Positions 8,445 to 17,929 of a DNA stretch of 64,000 nucleotides are shown piece after piece. Source of the DNA: CAUPWF01 sp036656795 (lineage in GTDB: Bacteria; Bacillota; Clostridia; Lachnospirales; Lachnospiraceae). The DNA lies in contig JAVXHR010000002.1 in NCBI GenBank assembly GCA_036656795.1, forward strand, positions 107,551 through 171,550. The letters are read 5' to 3'. The notes beneath the pieces were generated by a model. It ran no database searches, was not told the DNA's origin, and saw only the letters and a program-made list of their open reading frames with translations. Each line of letters starts with the position of its first letter. The stretch's first letter is position 1. A program made the position numbers and the translations under genes.

Positions 8445-10097
8445 TCATTCATCTTCCTCTTCGCCATCATCGTTTACATCTGGTTCTAAGATAGCAAATG
8501 CAATATTGGTTGCATGGTCAGCCACACGTTCTAAGCCGGAGACTGTATCCGAGAATATCATACCTGCTTCTGGAGTACATTTGTTTTTTGTGAGTCGTTT
8601 CACATGAGAACGTTGTAATTTTTTCTCACGCTCATCAATAGCATCCTCAAGTTCTAATATTTCTTTCATATGTTCTTGATTCTTACGCGAAAACATATCC
8701 AATGAATATTCCAATATCTTAAGAACCATATCCATCATATCTACTAACTGTTTCTTTCCTTTTTCACTTAATTCAATTCGACCTTCAATTCTCGACCGAG
8801 CAGAATCCACAAAATTTTCTGCGTGATCTCCAATACGTTCAATATCATTTACCACATGAAACAATCCACCAATCATCTGCGCATCTGCTACTGGGAGTTC
8901 TAACTGATTGACTTTCACAAGATAATTAGTGATTTTATTATTTAAATAATCTATATTTTTTTCAGTTTTATAAACACTGGAAATTTTTTCTTCATCTAAA
9001 TCACACAGTGCTTCCATACTTAAAGACAAGTTTGCGAATGCAAGGTTTCCCATGTGTTCAATCTCACGAATCGCATCAATTGTTGCGGTGGCCGGTGACA
9101 ATATTGTTCCATCACCAATATACTGTAGCTCATATTCATCTTCCGAAGAAGGATCTGCTCCCGGAATAATATGATATGTTGCTTTTACAATATAATTTGT
9201 AAATGGAAATAAAATCAGTACTTCAAATACTTTCATAGAGGTATGTGCATTCGCAACTGCTCTGGCAATATCAGATCCTGAGATTCGATAGATAAAGTCT
9301 GAAATAGGTTCCAACGCAAACATCAGTATAATAAAGATTATAGTAGAACCCACAATATTAAATAATAAGTGAATCCACGCCGCTCTTTTCGCATCTTTTT
9401 TTCCACCTAAACTAGCCAAAAGTGCTGATACGCAAGAACCTATATTACAACCTAGAATCAAGAAAAAACAAATTGGTAATTCTAAAAGTCCCTGGGTTGC
9501 CATAAGTAGTACAATACCAACCGTTGCGGAAGAACTCTGTAAGATTGCCGTAATAACAAATCCGACCACAATTGCTAAAAATGCATTATCTAAAGAACCA
9601 AGTAATTCTACAATCTGTGGAGATTCCTTAAGAGAAGACATTGCACTTGACATAGTACTAAGTCCCACAAACAAGATACCAAACCCTAATACAACTTCTC
9701 CTATTCGTTTCACATTCAACTTCTTGCTGAACATAACCATTACTACACCCGTCATTACAAATAGCGGTGCAATATCAGATAGGTTAAACGCAATTAATTG
9801 GGAAGTCATAGTCGTACCAATATTAGCACCTAGGATTACACCCGCTGCCTGAGCCAGATTCATAAGACCTGAATTTACAAAACTAACTACCATAACTGTA
9901 GTAGCACTTGATGATTGCACAACTGCAGTAAATAAAAGTCCTACTATCATCCCAATAAATCGATTCTTTGTGAAGAATTCTAAAATACTACGCATCTTCG
10001 CTCCGGCCGCTTTTTCCAAGCCCTCGCTCATTAACTTCATTCCATATAAAAATAGACCAAGTCCACCAATTAACGAAAAAAATGTTACCCAAGTCAT
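8445..10097 (-). CDS. Na/Pi cotransporter family protein with PhoU-like domain
   Basis: 550-aa protein of the NptA/YjbB type. The N-terminal half has two Na/Pi cotransporter repeats, each with the QSSSAT signature (about residues 61-66 and 187-192), in an array of eight or more membrane helices. The C-terminal cytoplasmic part (about 340-540) is helical and PhoU-like, with paired acidic/hydrophobic helices (NDIERIGDHAENF and ERVADHATNI). It probably moves phosphate coupled to sodium. The gene is 12 bp downstream of ribF and so appears to be the last gene of the rimP-infB operon, an unusual place for an ion transporter. The ion and direction of transport are not proven. Confidence 0.9.
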   Translation of the reverse strand: MTWVTFFSLIGGLGLFLYGMKLMSEGLEKAAGAKMRSILEFFTKNRFIGMIVGLLFTAVVQSSSATTVMVVSFVNSGLMNLAQAAGVILGANIGTTMTSQLIAFNLSDIAPLFVMTGVVMVMFSKKLNVKRIGEVVLGFGILFVGLSTMSSAMSSLKESPQIVELLGSLDNAFLAIVVGFVITAILQSSSATVGIVLLMATQGLLELPICFFLILGCNIGSCVSALLASLGGKKDAKRAAWIHLLFNIVGSTIIFIILMFALEPISDFIYRISGSDIARAVANAHTSMKVFEVLILFPFTNYIVKATYHIIPGADPSSEDEYELQYIGDGTILSPATATIDAIREIEHMGNLAFANLSLSMEALCDLDEEKISSVYKTEKNIDYLNNKITNYLVKVNQLELPVADAQMIGGLFHVVNDIERIGDHAENFVDSARSRIEGRIELSEKGKKQLVDMMDMVLKILEYSLDMFSRKNQEHMKEILELEDAIDEREKKLQRSHVKRLTKNKCTPEAGMIFSDTVSGLERVADHATNIAFAILEPDVNDDGEEEDE

Positions 10098-10109
10098 TTG
10101 CAGTCTCCT

Positions 10110-11042
10110 TTATCCTTCTTTGGTAAAATATTGTTTTCCATAAGCAATATCTTTTTTCATGTGTGCCTGTAATTCTTCAACAGATGAAAACTTTTGTTCT
10201 GCCCGTTCATATGCATATAACGCAATTAGAATCTCTTTTCCATAAGTTTCTTCATGATAGTCAAATAGATGACATTCTATTCTTTGTTTTTGATATGGTG
10301 AATCAACAACCGTAGGTTTCACCCCTACATTACCAATTCCCTCATACCACACATGATCAACTGAAACTTTAATTGCATAAACTCCATGAGGTGGTAATAA
10401 TTTTTCTTCCTTAGGTGTCACATTCATCGTAGGTATCCCTAGCGTTCTCCCAAGTCTTCTTCCATGCTCTACTCGCCCCATCACCGCATAAGGATACCCT
10501 AACAGCGTATGTGCCAATTCCATATTTCCCTTTTTCACTTCTTCTTTAATATAAGTACTACTGATTTCTCTTCCTTGATAACATTCTTTCTCTATGACTT
10601 CCACTTGATAACCATATGTACCAGCATATTGTTCTAACATATGATAATCGCCTTGTTTTCCATTTCCAAAATAAAAATCTGTTCCCACAACAACATAACG
10701 GGCATGAAATGTACCCACAATAATATGTTTAATAAAGTCTTCTGCTTTCATGGAGCTAATGTCCTCTGTAAACCGGCATTCCACGAGATAATCAACCTGT
10801 CCATCTAGATACAGATATCGTTCTCGGTTTGTCATTAGACCTTCTTTTTTCATCTGAAGTCTCTGATACAGTGGCCCCATATCAAATGCAAACACCACAC
10901 TTTTCACATGATCTTTCATGCCGTGATCTTTCACACAATTCACTAGTTTTTGGTGGCCAACATGAATTCCGTCGAATTTTCCAAGGGTAATGGCCGTTGG
11001 TTTTGTACCTTGATATGACTCAATTCCTTTTATATACTCCAT
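10110..11042 (-). CDS. ribF: Bifunctional riboflavin kinase / FAD synthetase
   Basis: Makes FMN and then FAD from riboflavin in the cytoplasm (310 aa). The adenylyltransferase domain has GKFDGIHVGH at residues 21-30 with the HxGH nucleotide motif, and SSTYIKEEVKKG near 157. The flavokinase domain starts near 185 and carries GRRLGRTLGIPTMNV, where PTMN stands in the place of the usual PTAN motif. Close spacing to truB (2 bp) shows translational coupling, a conserved arrangement in Firmicutes. Confidence 0.96.
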   Translation of the reverse strand: MEYIKGIESYQGTKPTAITLGKFDGIHVGHQKLVNCVKDHGMKDHVKSVVFAFDMGPLYQRLQMKKEGLMTNRERYLYLDGQVDYLVECRFTEDISSMKAEDFIKHIIVGTFHARYVVVGTDFYFGNGKQGDYHMLEQYAGTYGYQVEVIEKECYQGREISSTYIKEEVKKGNMELAHTLLGYPYAVMGRVEHGRRLGRTLGIPTMNVTPKEEKLLPPHGVYAIKVSVDHVWYEGIGNVGVKPTVVDSPYQKQRIECHLFDYHEETYGKEILIALYAYERAEQKFSSVEELQAHMKKDIAYGKQYFTKEG

Positions 11043-11044
11043 TT

Positions 11045-11971
11045 CTATCCCTCTTGTACGATTTCGTTTTTATCAAAAAACATCTTAACAATCTTATATT
11101 GATGTTGTTCTTCTTGGTATTGATATAGGGCAATAAATCTTCCTCCCTCATCATATACCCTAACTTTTTCTTGATCTTTTAACCTCACAGACTCCTGTAT
11201 ACAATCTGCATTAAATGGATTTCCATTATATAGAAGTTCCCTTGCCTCATGCGTAACCACTACCAATGGGTATTGCAAAAACATATCATCTATCGGAAGT
11301 ATGACATCTGTCAATATTCCATCTTTTTTCTTTTGTTCTGCCTCATCAAGTGTGATACTATCTTCTATTTGAAATTGACCCACTTTCGTTCGGATCAACG
11401 ACTCCATACAACCACCACATTGTAATCTAGTTCCAATATCGTGACACAATGTTCTTATGTAAGTTCCTTTTGAGCATCGAACCGTAACTGTTACCCGTGG
11501 AAGTTCCATACTTTCTATGTGAATAGAATAAATCGTAATATCTCTTGGCTTTCGTTCAATCTCTTGTCCTGCCCGTGCTAACTCATACAATTTTTTTCCA
11601 TTTACTTTTAAAGCGGAATACATCGGTGGAATCTGTCCGTATGACCCCACAAAATATGTGATTGCTTCCCGAACCATGCCTTCTGTTAAGTGTTTTGTTG
11701 GATATTTAGTAAGAACCGTTCCTGTAGTATCTTGTGTATCTGTATCGACACCAAGTAACAGTACCGCCTGATAGGTTTTATCTTTATCGGTTAATAAATC
11801 ACAAAGTTTTGTTGCCTTACCAAGACAAACCGGTAATACCCCAACTGCGTCAGGGTCTAACGTTCCTGTATGGCCAATTTTTCTTTGTCCCACAATCCCA
11901 CGAAGTCTAGCAACAACATCATGAGACGTATAGCCTTTTTCTTTATATATATTGATGACTCCATGTACCAT
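11045..11971 (-). CDS. truB: tRNA pseudouridine(55) synthase
   Basis: Converts U55 in the T-loop of tRNAs to pseudouridine (308 aa). The catalytic aspartate is Asp39 in GHTGTLDPDAVGVLP, and the conserved KVNGKKLYELARAG and SKGTYIRTLCHDIG motifs follow. The C-terminal 60 aa form a short PUA-like tail. It sits between nrnA and ribF in the infB cluster, the usual position. Confidence 0.97.
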   Translation of the reverse strand: MVHGVINIYKEKGYTSHDVVARLRGIVGQRKIGHTGTLDPDAVGVLPVCLGKATKLCDLLTDKDKTYQAVLLLGVDTDTQDTTGTVLTKYPTKHLTEGMVREAITYFVGSYGQIPPMYSALKVNGKKLYELARAGQEIERKPRDITIYSIHIESMELPRVTVTVRCSKGTYIRTLCHDIGTRLQCGGCMESLIRTKVGQFQIEDSITLDEAEQKKKDGILTDVILPIDDMFLQYPLVVVTHEARELLYNGNPFNADCIQESVRLKDQEKVRVYDEGGRFIALYQYQEEQHQYKIVKMFFDKNEIVQEG

Positions 11972-11985
11972 AGTGACACTCCTGT

Positions 11986-12945
11986 TTATCTTTCTAATTC
12001 CGCTAATTGCAATTCGATTTGTCTAGTCAAATTATTAGTGACATCATGTGATGTTCCTTTCATCGTGAACCCTGCTGCTTTTTTATGTCCTCCGCCACCA
12101 AAATACTGTGCAATTGCACTTACATCAATATCACCATTAGAACGTAAGCTAATCTTATATTCCTGTGCTTCCAGCTCATACATGAAAATTGCAACTTCTA
12201 CGCCTTCCGTCATACGTAATTGACTCACAATTCCCTCTAGATCACTAGGAGTAACACAATAGAATGCCATCTGCTCTTTTGAAATAGAAGATGAGATGCA
12301 TTGACCATTCATCAGTAAAAAACTGCCTAATAATGCACGGCCCAATACTTGATTTTGACGATATGTTTTCTGATAATAGGTATCATTAATAATAGCAGAT
12401 GCATCGATTCCTGTACGCATTAACTCTGCCGCAATCTCCATAGTCCTTGGTGAGGTACAAGTATATTGAAACACCCCTGTATCATGCGCAATTCCAAGAT
12501 AAAGACATTCTGCTATTTTCTTTGTTATCTGTTTTGAATCTAATAGTCGATAAACTAACTCAGATGTAGAACTTGCATCCGGCTTGATATAATTTTCTTC
12601 TGCAAATCCGGAATTACTAATATGATGATCTACACAAAACGTATGATTTGCTTCCTCAAATAATGGCTTTGCAAATCCCAAGCGTTGTGCATCTCCACAA
12701 TCTAATGCAATAAACAGATCATAGACAATATCTTCCTTGATAACAGAATGAACCTCATTTAAAGCCTCAATAAAATGAAAGCTCTCTGGTATATTTTCTA
12801 GATAAACATCTACTTGAATCTCTTTATAATGTTCCTGTATATACTGATAGAGGCCCATACAAGCGCCAACGCAATCACCATCAGGGCGTATATGTCCCCC
12901 AATGGCAACTGTTCTGATTTGATGTAAGACTTTGTTTAACATCAC
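11986..12945 (-). CDS. nrnA: Bifunctional oligoribonuclease / pAp phosphatase (DHH family)
   Basis: DHH/DHHA1 phosphoesterase that degrades very short RNAs and pAp (319 aa). Metal ligands are visible in GGHIRPDGD (His18, Asp22, Asp24), DCGD (Asp82), and DHH (106-108); the C-terminal DHHA1 domain has GGGGHKKAAGF. The frame opens with a GTG at 12945 sharing its first base with the rbfA stop codon, and an ATG follows immediately (12942). AAGGAAG upstream serves either. Translational coupling to rbfA is clear. Confidence 0.94.
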   Translation of the reverse strand: MMLNKVLHQIRTVAIGGHIRPDGDCVGACMGLYQYIQEHYKEIQVDVYLENIPESFHFIEALNEVHSVIKEDIVYDLFIALDCGDAQRLGFAKPLFEEANHTFCVDHHISNSGFAEENYIKPDASSTSELVYRLLDSKQITKKIAECLYLGIAHDTGVFQYTCTSPRTMEIAAELMRTGIDASAIINDTYYQKTYRQNQVLGRALLGSFLLMNGQCISSSISKEQMAFYCVTPSDLEGIVSQLRMTEGVEVAIFMYELEAQEYKISLRSNGDIDVSAIAQYFGGGGHKKAAGFTMKGTSHDVTNNLTRQIELQLAELER

Positions 12946-13331
12946 TACACTTCCTTATCTTCCACATCATTCTCTTTGATGTCTTTTGTAACATCTGCAA
13001 TCATCTTAGACATTGCGACTCCATATTCAATGGACTGATCCATAACGAATTTAATCTCTGGAGTATTTCGCAGATTTAAGGTACGGGCTAATTCTCTACG
13101 AATGTACCCCTCTGCGCTTTGCAACCCTTTCACTGTATCTGCCTGTGCTTTTTTATCACCTAATACACTGATATATGCTTTACAAGTCTTAAGATCTGGT
13201 GCAACTTCAACCGCAACCACAGAAGTCATAGGTGCCACGCGAGGATCTTTAATCCCTCCTCGTAGGATGTTACTGAGTTCATGTTGCACTTCTGTGTTTA
13301 CTCTTGTATTTTTAATACTATTTTTTTTCAA
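12945..13331 (-). CDS. rbfA: 30S ribosome-binding factor A
   Basis: Late 30S subunit maturation factor, 128 aa, with one KH-like domain. The N-terminal RVNTEVQHELSNILR and the LKTCKAYISVLGD stretch are family signatures. It follows infB by 15 bp and overlaps nrnA by one base. Confidence 0.96.
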   Translation of the reverse strand: MKKNSIKNTRVNTEVQHELSNILRGGIKDPRVAPMTSVVAVEVAPDLKTCKAYISVLGDKKAQADTVKGLQSAEGYIRRELARTLNLRNTPEIKFVMDQSIEYGVAMSKMIADVTKDIKENDVEDKEV

Positions 13332-13346
13332 ATTTTCCCCTCTTTC

Positions 13347-16172
13347 CTATCTTGGGATTTCTACCATCTTAAAGGATTCTACTAAATCTCCTTCTTGAAC
13401 ATTATTGAATTTTTCAAATACAAATCCACATTCAAATCCTGCCTTAACTTCTTTTACATCATCTTTAAAACGTTTCAAAGATGCAAGTGGACCATCAAAT
13501 ATAACAACTCCGTCTCTTGTAACACGAACTGAACAGCCACGTTCAAATGTTCCATCTAGCACATAAGAACCTGCAATCGTTCCAATTCCTGATGCTTTGA
13601 AAGTCTGACGAATCTCTGCATGCCCCAATACTTTTTCTTCAAATATTGGATCCAGCATTCCTTTCATTGCCGCTTCTACATCTTCAATTGCATTGTAGAT
13701 AACACGATACAATCGCATATCAACACCTTCACGTTCTGCTGTTTCTTTGGCTGTTACATCAGGGCGAACATTAAACCCAATAATAATTGCATTTGATGCA
13801 GATGCTAAGATAACATCAGATTCGTTAATGGCACCTACTCCACCATGTATAATTTTTATAACAACTTCAGAATTTGACAATTTCAGTAAACTTTGCTTAA
13901 TTGCTTCTACAGATCCTTGTACATCTGCTTTAACAACAATCCCAAGTTCTTTTAAATTGCCTTCTTGTATCTGTGAAAACAAATCATCTAAAGACATCTT
14001 TGATTTTGTATCATCTAACATCTTCACACGACCCTGAGAGATAAATGTTGACGCAAAATTTCTTGCTTCTTTATCATTCTCACAACCTACAAAGACTTCA
14101 CCTGCATTCGGTACATCATTTAATCCTAATATCTCAACCGGCATAGATGGACCTGCTTCTTTAACGCGTCTTCCTTTATCGTCCATCATAGCACGTACTT
14201 TACCATGTGCAGAACCTGCTGCAATTGCATCTCCAACGTGTAATGTTCCTTTTTGTACAAGAACCGTTGCTACAGAACCTTTTCCTTTATCTAATTCTGC
14301 TTCGATCACCAATCCTCTAGCACTCCTGCTTGGATTTGCCTTTAATTCCAGCACTTCTGCTGTTAATAAAATCATCTCCATCAGTTCCGGCATTCCTTCT
14401 TTGGTATGTGCTGATACAGGTACAAACACTGTACTTCCACCCCAGTCTTCCGGAATCAATTCATATTCTGCTAATTCTTGTTTTACACGGTCAATATTAG
14501 CACTTGGTTTATCGATTTTATTAATGGCTACTACAATCTCAATCCCAGCCGCTTTGGCATGATTAATCGCCTCCACAGTCTGTGGCATTACTCCATCGTC
14601 TGCTGCAACAACTAAAATCGCAATATCTGTGGAACTTGCACCTCTCATACGCATTGCTGTAAATGCCTCATGTCCCGGAGTATCTAAGAATGTAATCTTT
14701 TCTCCATTCACATTGGCAACATAAGCTCCAATATGTTGTGTAATTCCACCTGCTTCTCTATCAATTACATTGGTATCACGAATTGCATCCAAAAGTGACG
14801 TCTTACCATGGTCAACGTGACCCATAACACAGACAACTGGAGGACGTTTCATCATCTTCGTTTCGTCTTCCTCTTCTTCCTTCAATAATTCTTCAATTAC
14901 ATCAATCACTTCTTCTGCTTCACAGAGAACTTCAAATTCCATTGCAATCTCTTCTGCTGTTTCAAAATCAACTTCTTGATTCAACGTAACTACTTTGCCT
15001 TGTAAAAATAATTTCTTTACAATCACAGATGGTACAATCTTCATCTTATCTGCTAATTCTTTAATTGTTAATACTTCCGGAATTGTAATCATCTTTATCT
15101 TTTCTTCTACTTTTTCTACAACCTTTGGTTGTGGCTTTGGTGGAATCAATGAACTTTTAATTTTCTTACCTTTTCCGCCTTTATCTTCATGTTCTGCACG
15201 ATAATCTTTTTTCTTATGATCATCTTTTGTCTTTGGCTTTTGACGTGTTGGTTTTTGTTCTGACACAATTGATGGTGCCAAAGAACGTTCATCTTTTTTA
15301 GGACCATTATTATAACTACGTTGACCCGGTCCACCACTTGTACCATTTGGACGTTGTCCTTGATAATTATTGTTTGGACGCTGACCTTGGTAATTATTAT
15401 TTGGGCGCTGACCTTGGTAATTACTTGCCGGGCGATCCCCTTGTGTCCCCGTTCCGGTTCCTGTATTTGGACGTTGCCCTTGATAATTATTATTTGGACG
15501 TTGTCCTTGATAATTATTGTTTGGACGCTGACCTTGGTAATTATTATTTGGACGCTGACCTTGGTAATTACTTGCTGGGCGATCCCCTTGTGTTCCTGTT
15601 CCGGTTCCCGTATTTGGACGTTGTCCTTGATAATTATTGTTTGGACGCTGACCTTGGTAATTGCTACTTGGGCGTTGGCCTTGATAATTACTGTTTGGAC
15701 GTTGACCTTGATAATTGCTGCTTGGGCGTTGGCCTTGATAATTACTGCTTGGGCGTTGGCCTTGAGCGTTTCCTTCAGCGGAACGTTCTCCTTGATTACT
15801 TGCGCTATTGTTATTTGGACGTTGGCCTTGGTTATTATTAGGTCTACTCCCTTGGCGTGCTCCACTTTGGGTGTTTTGAGGACGGAATACTTGCACGATA
15901 TTCTTTTTCTTTGGTTCTTCTGTTTTAGGTTCTTCTGTTTTAGGTACTTCTGTTTTGGTTGCTTCTGCCTTCGCCTCTTCTACTTTAGGCGCATGTTCTG
16001 TTGTAGGTCTGCTTTTTGTACCCACCCCTTTTTTTACACGTTCTACTTGTTCCTCTGTCAAAGAACTCATATGACTCTTTACTTCAATCCCTTTTTCTTT
16101 CAGAAATTCAAGTAAATCTTTATTACTCTTATCTAATTCTTTCGCTAATTCATGTACACGTAATTTTGACAT
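13347..16172 (-). CDS. infB: Translation initiation factor IF-2 with a long repeat-rich N-terminus
   Basis: GTPase that places initiator tRNA on the 30S subunit (941 aa). An IF2_N domain is at residues 1-50 and a second at about 365-420. The G domain starts at about 451 with GHVDHGKT, followed by DTPGHE near 496 and NKID near 550; the remaining C-terminal domains are complete. Between residues about 100 and 290 lies a disordered, Asn/Gln/Arg/Pro-rich region with 12 copies of NYQGQRP. The length of this insert makes the protein longer than many Firmicutes IF-2s. The start is an ATG after GGAGGTAG. Confidence 0.97.
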   Translation of the reverse strand: MSKLRVHELAKELDKSNKDLLEFLKEKGIEVKSHMSSLTEEQVERVKKGVGTKSRPTTEHAPKVEEAKAEATKTEVPKTEEPKTEEPKKKNIVQVFRPQNTQSGARQGSRPNNNQGQRPNNNSASNQGERSAEGNAQGQRPSSNYQGQRPSSNYQGQRPNSNYQGQRPSSNYQGQRPNNNYQGQRPNTGTGTGTQGDRPASNYQGQRPNNNYQGQRPNNNYQGQRPNNNYQGQRPNTGTGTGTQGDRPASNYQGQRPNNNYQGQRPNNNYQGQRPNGTSGGPGQRSYNNGPKKDERSLAPSIVSEQKPTRQKPKTKDDHKKKDYRAEHEDKGGKGKKIKSSLIPPKPQPKVVEKVEEKIKMITIPEVLTIKELADKMKIVPSVIVKKLFLQGKVVTLNQEVDFETAEEIAMEFEVLCEAEEVIDVIEELLKEEEEDETKMMKRPPVVCVMGHVDHGKTSLLDAIRDTNVIDREAGGITQHIGAYVANVNGEKITFLDTPGHEAFTAMRMRGASSTDIAILVVAADDGVMPQTVEAINHAKAAGIEIVVAINKIDKPSANIDRVKQELAEYELIPEDWGGSTVFVPVSAHTKEGMPELMEMILLTAEVLELKANPSRSARGLVIEAELDKGKGSVATVLVQKGTLHVGDAIAAGSAHGKVRAMMDDKGRRVKEAGPSMPVEILGLNDVPNAGEVFVGCENDKEARNFASTFISQGRVKMLDDTKSKMSLDDLFSQIQEGNLKELGIVVKADVQGSVEAIKQSLLKLSNSEVVIKIIHGGVGAINESDVILASASNAIIIGFNVRPDVTAKETAEREGVDMRLYRVIYNAIEDVEAAMKGMLDPIFEEKVLGHAEIRQTFKASGIGTIAGSYVLDGTFERGCSVRVTRDGVVIFDGPLASLKRFKDDVKEVKAGFECGFVFEKFNNVQEGDLVESFKMVEIPR
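15345..15765 (-). repeat. In-frame tandem repeats encoding NYQGQRP units within infB
   Basis: Twelve copies of a 27-bp unit encoding NYQGQRP plus two linker residues (NN, SS or NS, and AS after the longer linkers). Two interruptions with the same sequence (NTGTGTGTQGDRPAS) show that a larger block was itself duplicated. The units are nearly identical at DNA level, so copy number probably varies by slippage. All changes keep the frame, so the product stays intact. Confidence 0.92.
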
Positions 16173-16186
16173 ATTTACTACCTCCT

Positions 16187-16513
16187 TTATGCAATTGTGT
16201 TATCTTCTGTTTCCAAATGTTTCATCATACTTTTTGCAAATCCTTCGTCTGTAACTGCAAGAATTGCGCGAAACTCTTTTCCCATTGCATGCCCTAAGGT
16301 ATCTTTATCTCCATAAAAATAGATTGGCACTTTTTGATAAAAGTCACACATATTTGTAAATTTTTTCTTTGTATTATCCGATGCATCTGTTGCAACTATC
16401 ACAAGTGATGCTGTTCCTGATTTAATTCCCTTTTCTGTAGAAAATTCTCCGCTGACCGTCTTGCCCGCCTTAGTAGCCAGCCCAATAAGAGATAATAGTT
16501 TACTCTGTTTCAA
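16187..16513 (-). CDS. ylxQ: L7Ae-family RNA-binding protein YlxQ
   Basis: Small RNA-binding protein of the L7Ae/L30e family (108 aa), predicted to recognise kink-turn RNA. Family features are LIGLATKAGKTVSGEF near the start and ATDASDNTKKKF around residue 40, followed by the alternating strand/helix pattern. It overlaps ylxR by 14 bp and precedes infB by 14 bp. Its exact cellular RNA target is unknown. Confidence 0.9.
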   Translation of the reverse strand: MKQSKLLSLIGLATKAGKTVSGEFSTEKGIKSGTASLVIVATDASDNTKKKFTNMCDFYQKVPIYFYGDKDTLGHAMGKEFRAILAVTDEGFAKSMMKHLETEDNTIA

Positions 16514-16787
16514 GTGATTTCATCTCCTTTTCTAATCGCTCATAGATTTCCTTTGGAATTCCTTGTTTAAAAGACCGTTCCAGTCCCTTATTCTTAATTG
16601 CTTTATTCAGACAAGTTTCGGAAATACACAGATATGCGCCACGTCCATTCTTTTTTCCTGTAGCATCTAAAACTATCTCATCTTCTGTCGTTTTCACTAC
16701 ACGCATCATCTCTTTTTTACTTTTCATTTCTCCACAACCTATACATTTACGCATAGGTATTTTTTTTATATTTCCTCGATTATTCAA
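16500..16787 (-). CDS. ylxR: YlxR family RNA-binding protein (RNase P modulator candidate)
   Basis: 95-aa basic protein with the YlxR signature RKCIGCGEMKSKKEMMR and the GRGAYLC loop. In Bacillus the homologue has been reported to bind and modulate RNase P and was renamed RnpM; I cite this from memory. The frame opens with a TTG at 16787 after AGGATGTGAG; an internal ATG (residue 12) would remove only the tail before RKCIGCG. It lies between nusA and ylxQ as in most Firmicutes. Confidence 0.92.
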   Translation of the reverse strand: MNNRGNIKKIPMRKCIGCGEMKSKKEMMRVVKTTEDEIVLDATGKKNGRGAYLCISETCLNKAIKNKGLERSFKQGIPKEIYERLEKEMKSLETE

Positions 16788-16802
16788 ATGCTCACATCCT
16801 AT

Positions 16803-17894
16803 TTATTCTTGTGTTTCTTCAACTGTCATATCCATATAATTCTCAGGAAGTTCTCCAGATTCTATCGCTTGTGTTTCGCTTTTAATGTCTATCTTATATC
16901 CGGTAAGACGTGCAGCCAATCTTGCATTTTGGCCTTCTTTACCAATTGCCAATGACAGTTGATAATCCGGTACAATCACACCTGCTGTCTTTTCATCTGG
17001 ATCTGCCATAACCGAAATTACTTTTGCCGGACTCAACGCATTTTCAATAAGCAATGCCGGATTATCACTCCAATTAATAATATCGATTTTTTCCCCACGC
17101 AATTCACTTACAATTGTATTAACTCTGGCTCCATTCATACCTACGCAAGCCCCCACAGGGTCTACATCTGGATTGTTAGACCATACTGCAATCTTCGTCC
17201 TTGAACCGGCTTCCCTTGAGATACTCTTAATCTCTACGGTTCCATCTCTTACTTCTGTTACTTCTGATTCAAACAGACGTTTCACAAGCTCCGGATGTGT
17301 ACGAGATACTAATATCTTTGGTCCCTTTGGCGTATTTTTAACTTCAACAACATATAGTTTAATACGTTCTGTTGGCATAAACACTTCACCTTTTACTTGC
17401 TCATTTTCTGTAAGCATTGCATCTGCTTTCCCAAGGTTAATACTTACATTTTTACCCACATATCGCTGTACAATACCAGTAACAACGTCCTTTTCTTTTT
17501 CAAAGTATTGATTATACACAACTTTGCGTTCTTCTTCTCGTATCTTCTGTAAGATTAAGTTCTTTGCATTCTGTGTAGCTATACGTCCAAATTCTTTGGA
17601 CTCTACCGGAATCTGCACAATATCGCCAATATCAAATTTAGAATCAATCATCTTTGCATTTGCAAGACTAATCTCTTCTACATCATCTTCCACTGTTTCT
17701 ACAACTGTTTTTTCCGCATATACAGAATAATCACAAGTATCACGATCCATGACTACTTTAATATTATCTGATTTTCCAAAATGATTCTTGCACGCATTAA
17801 TCAGTGAATTTTCAATTGCTTCCAGTAAGGTTTCTTTGCTAATATCTTTCTCCTCTTCTAGAATTGTTAATGCTTCTAATAGTTCTGTGTTCAT
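16803..17894 (-). CDS. nusA: Transcription termination/antitermination factor NusA
   Basis: RNA polymerase-bound elongation factor (363 aa). The N-terminal polymerase-binding domain covers about 1-130, an S1 domain about 133-200, and two KH domains about 205-345 (GACVGMNGARVNTIVSEL and SLAIGKEGQNARLAARL). It ends after KH2 with a short acidic tail and lacks the C-terminal AR repeats of proteobacterial NusA, as usual in Firmicutes. It is 35 bp downstream of rimP. Confidence 0.97.
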   Translation of the reverse strand: MNTELLEALTILEEEKDISKETLLEAIENSLINACKNHFGKSDNIKVVMDRDTCDYSVYAEKTVVETVEDDVEEISLANAKMIDSKFDIGDIVQIPVESKEFGRIATQNAKNLILQKIREEERKVVYNQYFEKEKDVVTGIVQRYVGKNVSINLGKADAMLTENEQVKGEVFMPTERIKLYVVEVKNTPKGPKILVSRTHPELVKRLFESEVTEVRDGTVEIKSISREAGSRTKIAVWSNNPDVDPVGACVGMNGARVNTIVSELRGEKIDIINWSDNPALLIENALSPAKVISVMADPDEKTAGVIVPDYQLSLAIGKEGQNARLAARLTGYKIDIKSETQAIESGELPENYMDMTVEETQE

Positions 17895-17929
17895 TGTTCT
17901 AATCTCCTCCTAATTTAAACTTTATTTTT

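Noticed and set aside
15146..16115. Long open frames on both strands over the infB repeat region.
   Set aside because: They arise because the 27-bp repeats are stop-free in several frames; the infB frame has homology and the shadows have none.
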